From Ceratodon purpureus (Eukaryota; Streptophyta; Bryopsida; Pseudoditrichales; Ditrichaceae), in assembly GCA_014871385.1 (NCBI GenBank), contig CM026431.1, positions 14,293,094 to 14,357,093 of the forward strand: 64,000 nt of DNA. The letters are read 5' to 3'. Within the stretch, counting starts at the first letter, position 1; every line of letters begins with the position of its first letter. The position numbers and the translations under genes are program-made. The notes under the pieces were generated by a model that was not told the origin of the DNA, searched no databases, and saw only the letters and a list, made by a program, of their open reading frames with translations. Of the stretch, positions 1-9,379 are shown one piece after another.

Positions 1-26
1 ATTGAAGAACCCTTACACTGCATAAA

Positions 27-112
27 ATATAGAATTTGAATAAATCATATGCGTCCATTAGTCCTATACATATATAACTAATGCATGAATATGATTAATT
101 CAAATTCTATAT
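27..112. repeat. Near-perfect inverted repeat (hairpin)
   Basis: Arms at 27-61 and 78-112 are reverse complements at 31 of 35 positions by eye, with a 16-base loop. The sequence is AT-rich and lies about 360 bp upstream of the transposase start codon. It has the size of a plant miRNA precursor or a very small foldback element. No family is recognised. Confidence 0.7.
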
Positions 113-468
113 ATGTATTGTTTTAAATGCAGAAGGAAAAGACGGCTCTTTTTAATCAAATCACACCCCATAAAAAATAGAATCTGCTCCACGATTTAAA
201 CACTTAAAGCAATATTCTGAAAATCTAACCACATATTTATGGGCCTGCAAAAAGCACATTCCAATCAGTTAGCGCCGTCTCTCTTTAATCATACATTCGT
301 TACGTAGCAGAATGAATCATTACCTAGTCGCCCACATGGACATTCCAATTTGAATAAAATGATCAACAGCGATGCATCATTCCTCTCACTTTGCTCTCGC
401 GATACAGCTTGGCTAGTACACTCACTCTTCTCCGTTCTTCCTCTAGTATCTTTGAGTTGCCGGCGAAT
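113..468 (+). promoter_or_regulatory. Upstream region of the transposase gene
   Basis: No gene is seen here. A CCAAT motif lies at 345-349, about 120 bp before the chosen ATG. The frame stays open upstream of that ATG to 391 but contains no other ATG. I looked for a terminal inverted repeat matching the far side of the convergent pair (4855-5060) and saw none. Confidence 0.3.
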
Positions 469-3400
469 ATGGGGATGGTCTGTCTGTACGCCCAAGGCAT
501 GGGCATCCCTCTTAGGTTTCGCGTAGATGACGATGGTCTAGCTACGGTGTCCTCTCTTCGCCTCAGTCTCAGATTTCATTTTCGAGAGGATTCCATCAGT
601 ATAGAGGAGGAGATGTTTGATGACGTTACTGCCGAGGTTACCCACACCCTCGGGCAGCCTTCGGTGAGAGATGAGAACAACATGTTGCAGTGGAGACTCC
701 TCCCTGGATCCTATAGAGTCTATGGTCTTACTGATTCTCTTATGGCTGCATCCACTGAGATCCTCACCCCCCGTCGCTCTTCTACTTGCACAATTCAGAC
801 TCCCTTACCTCGTGATGTCAAAGTCAAAGTCGAGCCTGGTACCGAGACTTCAGATGTAGAGAAACCTCCTCCGACCGTCATATCTCTCTCTTCTGATGAC
901 GAAGTCAGTCCCGTGAAGTTGGTGCCTAAGGTCCACGCAGATGCTCCTCCTTCCAATGTGTCTCCTCCATTGTCCCAGGTCACAGTTAGCATTGTTCCGC
1001 TCCTTAAAGAGATTGCTAAGACGCGTGGGTCCAAAAACATTTTGAAGAAGATAGACTATTCCACTATTAGACACGAGAGAGTAGAGTACTTGCCTGCGAA
1101 GTTTGATGGTCCGGTTCTTTTTGAGTTGCCCCCAGCTGCTGCAGGATCCTCTAAGCTCGCCGCCAAGTCAATGCAGGGAATGGACAAACGATACGACGGA
1201 CACTTGTGGACCAAGACCATCACAACAAACATCAAAAACGACTTCGGACTCTCTTTTCGGAGTTCCACCTGCGTCGGATGGCTGCGCTGCATCAACAAGG
1301 AGTGTAACTTCCTGAAGCGTGTTCCCAAGATCTTCGAGGTCAACGAGACTGAGTTCGAAGGCTGTACCCTGCAAGCTTTTGTCATGGACCAGCCTCCTCC
1401 ATCTGACTCCACGCTAGTGTGCAAGGTATGTAAAGAACCTCCATCATGTGTAGCTACATGCGAGGCTAAGATTTATTACGTTGTGGGCAAACCGAATCAG
1501 ACTAGAGCGTGTATTCACATAGGAACACATGATCATCCAGTGAAAGTTGGAGACTACAGAGACTCTAAAGCAGAGATTAGTAGCTTAATAGAAGAGCAGG
1601 TAGAGATGAACAACAAAGCAACGAAGAGCGCCGTTGTCTTGGAGGCGAGCAAACTCCTCATCGGGAGCTACCTTCTACAGCATGAGGATGCACCACCGAG
1701 GAAATTGACGATGGAGGAGCTGGTTCCTGTTCTGGATCGATGCAAAGAGATGGCGTCGCCCAACATCCGCAACAAAGTCGCCACCTTCAAAAAATTTGTA
1801 AGGTACGGAATCATGGACGGTATCACCAAGCTCCGTGGTAACAGTCTCTGGGCGTATGTTCAGGAAAATAGGTTTCCTGGTCAGGGATCGATGCGTGACA
1901 AAGTCTTTGTCTTCAAGATGTCGGAGGTCGGGCCGGGCAGTGGTGTCGACTTGGTCAGCCGTATGCAAGCTGGTGGCGATTTGGAGAACGCATGGATCAT
2001 GTTCGACCATGTCAAACGCGTCAAAGATTGGTCGACGATGGCGTGCCATGTGTACGACGCCACGTACTGCCGCGTCATGACAATCGCCACTTGCGACATG
2101 CAGTCCGAGGACACGGACGCCCAGCTCGTCTTCTGGAAAAACCTGAACCTGGTCATGGAGATCAATGGCGTTGCAGCGCCGAACTTCAAGGGGTTCATGG
2201 CGGATAACGCACAGGCCAATTGGAATGCAGTGCGGATCCTTTACGGCAATGGCAATAAAGAGGACCCAATGGAGGACCGGGAGAGGTCGTGCTTGTTCCA
2301 CTGGACTCAGAACATGGTGGCGTATACGCAGAAGCACTTCCCCGAAGAACTCTGGGAACAGCACAAGAAGATGTGCACTCAGTACAAGAATGCGACCAGC
2401 ATGGCAGAGGCGGAAACTCTGTACCACGCGTTGCGAGCATGGTGGGCATCCACCGGGGTCGTCGGCGAGAGCGGACTCATCAAACTCGATCAGTGGCTGT
2501 CATTCTGGCACCACCGCTTCCGCCAGTGGGGGGGATTCATGACCGAGGTATGATTTCTGCACTCTGTTTTGATGTTTATGATACTGGTTTCCTAGCTCTA
2601 ACCTACAAAACTCTAATTAGTGAATCTAACGGCACCTACTCTCTAAATTGCAGAAATTCACGGAAGAAGAACTCACAAAGATGCCGACCTGTAACCTGGC
2701 CGAAACAATTCATAACAAGTGGCTCCAAGCTTCAGGAAACAACGGGAACGACCTCTACGTTGCTACCGTGGACGATTTCGTTCGGGCATTTCTACAGGTT
2801 GTCAACTACTACCAGTTCCTCAAAGGTGACGTCGGCGGAACAGGACCATCTAAGAAGGAACTCAGGCTTCGGATGGCGGAACGCAACGCGAAGAAATGGG
2901 GAAATCCTACACTGCTCGACAAGCCCATGCTCGATATGCCAGGCGCGGATGAGTTCTGCACCCGTCAGCCTATCATGCCAGGAGCGGAAGTCTTCGGTTC
3001 ACAGAAGCGAAAAGCCGACGTCCTTATCGAAGCTGACGAAGAGTCTCATCGCCCGGATAAGACCAACTTCTCACGCCCAAGAGGCCCAAGACGTGCCGTC
3101 AGGGCTCGCCCTATGCAGATGCCCGTCATTGTGGAAGACGACTCCGAACACGACACCGAGGTACAATGTACCCAACCTCCTGCCCAGGAAGTTGATTCCC
3201 CTTTACCTTCACCTGTGAACAAGGGCGGCATTCGCCATGTCAACGCGGTTGAAGAAACCAAGGTCGACGTGAAGGAGTGGCACATCTCGAGACTTCACAA
3301 ACTTTCTGCGAAGTGCTGCTGGGCCCAAAGAGCTGAAACGAAGAAGAAGTGCACTGAGAGAATCGTCAGGGGGCCCCATTGCACAGCTGCACCGACCTAC

Positions 3401-4147
3401 ACTGGGCTCTGGACTAACTATCGCAGGAACCTAGTGGAGAAGACTGAGTTCTTCTTCTGCTCCGACGATATTGAGCGTTGCGTGAAAGGCTCTAAGCGCA
3501 AGTGGGTAGCACACTACTCAAAGGACCAGGAATTCCCCTCCATTCCAGAGGTGTGGCCAGTGAAACTAGGTACTAACCTAAAATTTACTGAGATTCTTGC
3601 CCTCGAAGCAGCGGGCTTTCAACTTCCGCAGAAGAAACCGGTCTCCCCAAGACGCCTCTTCTCCTCTGCCCCGCCCCCTGCAAATCTCAGCTCAGTGCCA
3701 GTCCCTGCAGACGCTGACCGCTACCCAGGGAAGAGAGACGGCAAGATGGTGAAGCGCACTGCCACTCGTCCCAATCAAGCGCAGCGACTCTCCATGGGCT
3801 CCTCCGAATCTCTTAAAGCGCGCCTCCGTTCCGTCACCATGATACCTGAGCCGGGCCACGGTTGCATCATTGGGCTGGATTCGGGCGTCGCTCCACACAT
3901 CACACGGTACCAGATTACCATCAGTTCTTACCCTGGTTGCACTTGCCCAGCATTCAAGAAGACAATGACTACGTTCCGTGGGAAGACTCCGTTCACGTAT
4001 TGTAAGCACCTATACTACATATTCTTGAAGGTCTGCAACCGTGATCCCGAAGCGGAGCTTTTCATCCATGCGCCTACCTTCAGCTTCAACGAGGTCAAGC
4101 TACTCTTAGAGGGTGGAATCTTGCGTCACCCCTTGGCGAAGAAGTAG
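469..4147 (+). CDS. Mutator-like (MULE) transposase with GCM/WRKY-type zinc finger and SWIM finger
   Basis: Two exons, 469-2547 and 2654-4147, joined by a 106-bp phase-0 GT-AG intron, give 1190 aa with no stop or frameshift. The first ATG of the open frame was taken as start. Domains in order: a low-complexity N-terminus with a SUMO-interaction-like motif (VISL then SSDDE, about 137-145) and a VKVE sumoylation-like site; a Cys/His finger at about 268-356 ending GTHDHP, as in the GCM/WRKY/FLYWCH group; a MULE catalytic core with DATY (D530), MADNAQ (D579) and CLFH (C608, H611); and a C-terminal SWIM finger CxCx18CxH encoded at 3938-4009. The third catalytic acid could not be assigned. MULE transposases cut and paste DNA in the nucleus. 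No terminal repeats were found, so a domesticated gene is possible. Family assignment is firm; autonomous activity is not shown. Confidence 0.85.
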
Positions 4148-4401
4148 GTAGCCCTCCTACTTTAGAACTTCCATTTCCACAATGGCCATTTGTCACGTAG
4201 TGAATGATTTTAGTAATATACCATATACTAAGTCAGCTATTGAGAAGCTGTATTGACTTTTTCATTATATTAAAGGCTTTGGCGTTCACATTGATTGCAT
4301 TCTATTTCAATACATTGTATCTTGAAGAAGTGCACTATATACCTCGTATCCCCTGACATGTACCCTTTATTAAGGCAAACATATACTTGTTATTAGATGT
4401 C

Positions 4402-4854
4402 CTAATCTTCGAACCTAACACGTTTAGGGTTGCCCACTACACTATCAGCAGGACTGCCAGCCGCTGACTGTACTACAGGAGAAACTACATTCGCATTCAC
4501 TTTCGTTCCCACACTTGGCAAATGTCCTTGGTATGATCGTTTCAGCAATGGCCCACCTCCCCGCCTCCGATTAACTGATTCCCTGGAATAGGTTCCCCTT
4601 GGGATCTTTCCAACCTTCGAGTATGCATGTGGTTGCAAAGGCACATCTGCATCCTTCTCTAGCACTATGATTTCATCCGAATTTTCTGAACGTGGAGGGT
4701 CAGCTCTTACATCCGGTTGTACCGCAACATCCGATGTCGACGGACGCCCTTGGCTGTTGGCCATCACCTCTTCTTCGTCCTCCACCTCAACATATGGTTG
4801 AAATGGACAAACATCGTCAGCAAGTGAAACAACAATATCTCTGACGTCTTCCAT
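4402..4854 (-). CDS. Orphan 150-aa protein, convergent partner of the transposase
   Basis: The 150-codon frame starts at ATG 4854 and ends 254 bp beyond the transposase stop, tail to tail. I recognise no domain. The protein is acidic at the N-terminus and basic at the C-terminus (NRRRGG, PKRVRFED), and looks mostly disordered. Two SUMO-interaction-like motifs are visible: VVSL followed by ADD (residues 8-14) and IIVL (62-65) flanked by acidic residues. Upstream, at about 4930-4945 on the reverse strand, an AT-rich TATA-like stretch could serve a promoter. The convergent layout resembles mudrA/mudrB of MuDR, so it may be the second gene of the same element. No sequence similarity to MURB is claimed. 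It could also be a chance frame or an exon of a longer gene. Confidence 0.5.
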   Translation of the reverse strand: MEDVRDIVVSLADDVCPFQPYVEVEDEEEVMANSQGRPSTSDVAVQPDVRADPPRSENSDEIIVLEKDADVPLQPHAYSKVGKIPRGTYSRESVNRRRGGGPLLKRSYQGHLPSVGTKVNANVVSPVVQSAAGSPADSVVGNPKRVRFED

Positions 4855-5980
4855 AGCTGCTGTCCCGCACTACGGAAAAGAGCTTCACATAACACCAATA
4901 CAAAAGAGGCAGAGACATTCCCTACTCTTATCTTAAATATCCCTGAAGAAGATGCTTGGCGCCCTTGAAAATCGGCTATTCATTCATTTAAAAGTTGTCA
5001 TCCTCCTAAACCGAATGGAAAAAGATGAAGGTTTAGCAGAGGTCATTTAGCATTTGAATTTTTCTTTTAAAATTAAAGAATGAAAAAAAAAAAAAAAAAT
5101 TAAAAAAAAAAAAACATTTATATAAATTGAAATTAAAAAGATTAAAGAAAAGAATAGCAATATTTAAAATGAAGGTTGAAAATAATATGAAGGAGATCAA
5201 CAAATTGAATGTGAAAATAAAATGATTGTGAAAATAAAATGAAGGAGAGAATCAAATGCAAGGAGGCTTTTGACCCCTCTAACAAGATAGATAGAATAAA
5301 GAAAATTTTATAAAAAATACAAAACAAATTTCCAAAAAATTTAAAAAATAAAAAAAAAGGAGAAAGGCATGTAGACTATAGTGGATGAATTCTAGCAATG
5401 TTAAGAAAATGTTATGAAATTAAATGTTACTTGATCACTGTTCACAGGTTCAATACCAAAACATTTTAAGTAGTAATTTGCATATAAATTTAAGGAGATA
5501 AGGGGAATTACTGTATGCCTGAACTAGTTAGAAGGAGCTGGAGCATTGTAATTGGTGCAAGTTAAAAAATTAAGCACCAAGAAAAGAGAATATGAACTAC
5601 AAATTCAATGAAAATATTGTAATTAGTACACGGTTATAGGGTCAATTAAATTACTAAAATTAGTAACTTCCCAAAAATATACTAAGAATATTCGGATCTT
5701 CTAATTTTGTAATTTTGTAATGCTATTTTAAGGTTCTGTCTCCCATTCTGTGCTCTCCGCTCTCCAAATCTGCGCTCACCGCTCTCCGCTCTGCGCTCTC
5801 CGCTCACGTACAAGCTTCCCTCGTAAAAACATCGAGAGATCAACCTTGAAGTCCTAATTCAAAAATTGGATGGAGATAGAAAAGGGTGGGGTCGTGGAGA
5901 GATCCACGGTCTTGGTTTGTACTGCATCATGTCACTTAGCTCAGGGGAATAGGGTGGCTGGTTGGCTGGTTATTTCCTGC
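4855..5980. other. AT-rich spacer with poly-A tracts and a pyrimidine-rich microsatellite
   Basis: No gene is seen. A-rich low complexity dominates 5040-5350, with long A runs at about 5083-5114. A degenerate repeat of GCTCTCCGCT type lies at about 5745-5812. Some of 4855-5000 may be promoter of the reverse-strand frame. Confidence 0.5.
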
Positions 5981-5989
5981 TATCACTAG

Positions 5990-6112
5990 CGGTGCCAAGT
6001 TGCAGCTGCTCCGACCGAATCAACAAATCCGACGGGATTCGAACCCGGAACCGGCTAGCAGCTTTCCAGGGACTCTGACAACCAACCAAGTCTACAACTT
6101 GGCGACAGATAT
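5990..6112 (-). repeat. tRNA-derived SINE-like fragment with a pol III B box
   Basis: Read on the reverse strand, a perfect B-box-like core GGGTTCGAATCCC lies at about 6033-6045. A weak A-box-like TGGTTGGTTG sits roughly 45 bases upstream. The flanks contain short inverted matches (GCCAAGTTG and AGCAGCT). It does not fold as a normal tRNA cloverleaf, so a SINE head or tRNA-like repeat is preferred over a functional tRNA. Confidence 0.35.
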
Positions 6113-6407
6113 TAGTCCTGGAGTGGTTTTATACCACTGTTGGTTAACCGTTTGGCTTTCGACTGACGGAACAGTACTCCTAGGTCTATTCTTTCTCACC
6201 TAGGTTATCTTTTGATAAATAAAAAGATGCCTTTGGCTGCTAGTGTTTGTTTTACTATAAAGATAGCCATTATGATTTTATTGGAGTGTTAAAAGTGGAA
6301 GCAAGCTTCTCAAGGAAGCTACTAGGTTTAGAATAAAGATAACCGGGTAGCTTTGCTTCTCTTAGTTCACTCTGAGTAGTTTGGGTTTGGATTCAGTGTT
6401 TGTGGTG

Positions 6408-6821
6408 ATGGAATCACAAGATCCTGACGATTGGCAGTTGCCCTTATCTCAATTACCGATTGATCCAAGTCAACCATCTTCTTCAAGGCGGCGTTTGCGA
6501 GATGAGGCGGGGCCTTCTGAGCGTTGTGTGCAACCACGAACAGAGCCAGGTATCTCGCAGTTTACACTTCCGGCCTTGCAATTGGATGACAGGGCTTTGG
6601 TCATCGTTTTGGAATCTGAGCCTACGCTTTCCGGGAACTATCAAATGGTGTTTGAGGGGTGCTTTGAGAACAACAATGAAGGTCAAATGGTGAGCCGCAT
6701 TTCTAGTGAAGTTGGCCATCGCTTCTGGCTTCAAGGGCAGCTCAATCTCCTGACCAGGGAACGGAGGGCAAGCTTCATCGCTGCGGTTATTTTGCGTATT
6801 TTGGAGTTTTTGAGTGTTTGA
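6408..6821 (+). CDS. Orphan 137-aa hypothetical protein
   Basis: An uninterrupted frame runs from ATG 6408 to the stop at 6821. The N-terminal half is Ser/Pro/Arg-rich and acidic. The C-terminal half has regular hydrophobic spacing that could fold into strands and a helix ending in ILEFLSV. No domain is recognised. It is followed by long non-coding DNA with internal tandem repeats (7412-7791 and 8001-8126), a layout more like a non-autonomous mobile element than a normal gene. No matching terminal repeats were seen. It may be a chance frame. Confidence 0.3.
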   Translation: MESQDPDDWQLPLSQLPIDPSQPSSSRRRLRDEAGPSERCVQPRTEPGISQFTLPALQLDDRALVIVLESEPTLSGNYQMVFEGCFENNNEGQMVSRISSEVGHRFWLQGQLNLLTRERRASFIAAVILRILEFLSV

Positions 6822-7411
6822 AGTAGATGCTTCCTTTTATTGGGATTTTAGTGCTGATTTTGGCTTGTTTTTAGCCTTAGTTTTGAGTTTTATTTCCACC
6901 AATTGATTTTATTTGGAGTTGGATGAAAGCTAGTTGCTTTCTTTACTTCTATCTAGTTGACTTTGAGGTTTGTGGACCCAAAGATGACTTAGCCTTGGTG
7001 ATAAGATAGAAATGGGGGGAGCCTATGGCTGGAAAGATGCCCTCATGGGCGAGGCATGGGCTGAGGTGGCCGGGTTTGGAAGGATATGGGGGAGGATTCC
7101 TCCTCTCTCCTGGTGGTTGTTTTAGTTTGGTGAGGTGTGCTGGAGTGAAGAGAGCCGAGACTTGAATCGGACTCTGTGTATTGTGTAAGGGGAATTTGAA
7201 TACAAAAATTGGTGGAGTTAAAGATGATGAGTATACGCTTCTTTTGGCGTTGATTTCACTTGATTTGGAGCCTTTATGAGTGTTTTGTGAGCGTTTGAGT
7301 GAGGAGTGGTCTGCTGTTACCCAAAGCGAGGAACAGAGATTTCGTACCTCTCCTACAGTCGCAACTCTTGTTGAAGCAAAGTGAAATTCAGAGGAAGTGA
7401 AGTACTTGTTG
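6822..7411. other. Non-coding stretch after the orphan frame
   Basis: No convincing gene. A reverse-strand frame of 166 codons (6949-7449) shows no recognisable domain and is not annotated. The DNA is G/T-rich on the plus strand. Confidence 0.3.
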
Positions 7412-7791
7412 TTAGCTTTCCATAGAGATAACACACTTGTAGATAGCATTCGTGAATCTTGAGTTATGAGCTAATAAGTTGAGTAGTATACACTGCTGCT
7501 CAAGACTTTTTATAAGAAAGTTTGAGTGCTCATATCTTATGGACAGTAGCTTTGTTTCAAATGAAAATTTGATGCATAATAGCAAACTGTCTTAGCTTTC
7601 TATAGAGCTTTTACACTTGCAGAGAGCATTCGTGAATCTTGAGTTATGAGCAAATAAATTGAGTAGTATACACTGCCGCTCAAGATTTTATAGTAAAGTT
7701 TGAAGGCTCATATCTTACAGACAGTAGCTGTGTTTCAAATGAAAATTTGATACATTGTAGAGAACTGTCTTAGCTTTCAGAAGAGCTATCA
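7412..7791. repeat. Tandem repeat, unit about 180 bp, just over two copies
   Basis: Copies begin TTAGCTTTC at 7412, 7592 and 7770 (the last partial). The first two copies match over most of their length, including GTGAATCTTGAGTTATGAGC and CAAATGAAAATTTGAT, with scattered differences. No coding function is evident. Confidence 0.85.
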
Positions 7792-8000
7792 CTTATCCAA
7801 AGTGGAGCTCTAAAACGTTTTTGGTGACTGTTTTAGTACTGCTGGTCCAGAAGAAGTCCGAATTGAAGAATTGAAGATTTGAAGACTTGAAGAATTGAAG
7901 TGTCAAGTGAAGATTTACATTGCGAGGACCTATTCTATGTTGTGGGCATGTGGCTTTGTTATTCCTAGCCTGATTTGGAGGCTCGTTGTGAATTTTGTAT

Positions 8001-8126
8001 TGTAAACTTTGTTGCGGATTTGGCCTGAGGTAACAATCAGCCTTACCTCATTTTGTGTTGTCATTTTTGGCTTTGTAAACCTTGTTGCGGGTTTGGCCTG
8101 AGGTAACAATCAGCCTTACCCCATTG
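8001..8126. repeat. Tandem repeat, period 73 bp, two copies
   Basis: Copies at about 8001-8053 and 8074-8126 share TGTAAAC, TTTGGCCTGAGG and TAACAATCAGCCTTACC, with about four differences. They are separated by a short unmatched spacer. Together with the 180-bp repeats this suggests one repeat-rich non-coding element across about 7.4-8.3 kb. Confidence 0.8.
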
Positions 8127-8650
8127 ATTGTCGTGGGCAACGAAGTGGGGTTAATGGCCCACATGGTTGAATCTTATGTCGTTCTCACAGTGAGACTGGG
8201 TTGATGACCAGTAGACTGTGAATTTGAAAGTTTAGGATCCATATTCACGGACGGTTCAGCTCGTGGTCTGCCGTCCGTTCTACCCGTCCCGTATCCCGTG
8301 GTTTCTTATCCCTCCCTTGACCCTTGAGCCCCTAGAGCCATAACAGGATAGGCCAACGGGGAGCTGATTGAAGATTCAAGAACCGAAGGGACATTGATCG
8401 AGAATCCCTCCTCCCTAAGTCAATTTCAGCTGCAGCCAGAATCCCTGTGATTTCCCAAAGCAAACCCCTCTCTACTCGACATCGTCCTCCTCGATGTTGC
8501 AAGACGCACGCTCGCCATTTCAGCTGATGCTCTGTCTGTGCCCCCGGCCTTCCCCCCCACCCCCGACTCGGGCATGGCTGACCTATGAAGTGTCGCGCAC
8601 TCACACCTCTTGGTGACCACCGATCCTGTTGACACTATCCAACCACAGAA
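8127..8650. other. Spacer without a recognisable gene
   Basis: Overlapping reverse-strand frames at 8332-8635 show no domain. The segment is more GC-rich than its surroundings and merges on the right into the TGACG-rich region. Confidence 0.25.
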
Positions 8651-8659
8651 AACCTAGGA

Positions 8660-9360
8660 TGTAAACACGTTTCCGTAAACACAGCTTGACTCAATTTCAT
8701 GTTTACCGTGACGCTCGCGTCACTATTGACATCCCCTAGGATGTTGACTAGGTCGAGCCCTAGGTGCCACGTTGGCCGCACCTTATCCGCACAAGGGACA
8801 CGTCAGCTGTTCCAATATGTCATATGCAACACATACTTGACGCGTTTTGATGTCACTGGAAACAAACGCGTCACTATTGACACCCCCCCGGTCTGTTGAC
8901 CCTGTTCAACCCTCGAGTCCATGTCAGCCATAGCTTCCACGTCAGTTGGTCACATCAAAAACGCTTTCCACGTCGGATCTCTAATAACGTCACTTTTAAC
9001 ACATTTTAACATGTATGACACCCATCTATGTTAAAAGTGACGTGCGGACTTTAGATATTACCATATTTAGCTATTTGAAAATCACCGCGAGGTAAAAAAC
9101 CCCTTCAAAAAGTTACTTTTCCACACTGTCGGATCTACCTTGTATGTCTCTCTTGACGCTGCTATGTCACTGAAAACATCCAAGGTGACGTAAATTTATT
9201 TCGCGTCAAAGCCGCGTCATATGTGACATTCGCACGTTAACCCTACTTGACGTACACTACGTCACTTTGGACCAGATTTCCACACTAATTTCGTATAGTC
9301 TGGGCCCGTGTCATCTTTGACGCGTTTTTACGTCCCCTAAGCCTCGGTTTTCCTCTAGTG
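8660..9360 (-). mobile_element. CACTA (En/Spm)-type DNA transposon end with TGACG-rich subterminal region
   Basis: The reverse complement from 9360 begins CACTAGAGGAAAACCGAGGC, the form of a plant CACTA terminus. The adjoining 700 bp are dense in TGACG/CGTCA words, including TTGACGCG, CGCGTCAC and TGACGTA, as in CACTA subterminal repeats. A direct repeat of about 34 bp (CGCGTCACTATTGACA then a C-rich tract) occurs at about 8714 and 8867. The three bases after the terminus are ATG, a possible target duplication. No matching opposite terminus or transposase was found, so this is a deleted or non-autonomous copy, or only one end. Confidence 0.5.
8987..9043. repeat. Perfect 15-bp-arm palindrome within the TGACG-rich region
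   Basis: Arms ACGTCACTTTTAACA (8987-9001) and its exact complement (9029-9043) flank a 27-base loop. It could be a subterminal stem of the CACTA-like element. Confidence 0.75.
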
Positions 9361-9379
9361 ATGAAAGGGCACTAGAACT

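Noticed and set aside
1675-2427. 250-codon reverse-strand frame opposite the transposase
   Set aside because: It mirrors the conserved MULE catalytic region, has no recognisable domain, and follows from codon bias of the forward gene.
5990-6112. Functional tRNA gene
   Set aside because: Only the B box is good. Acceptor, D and anticodon arms do not form a cloverleaf.
6949-7449. 166-codon reverse-strand frame
   Set aside because: It runs into the 180-bp tandem repeat, has no domain and no start context.
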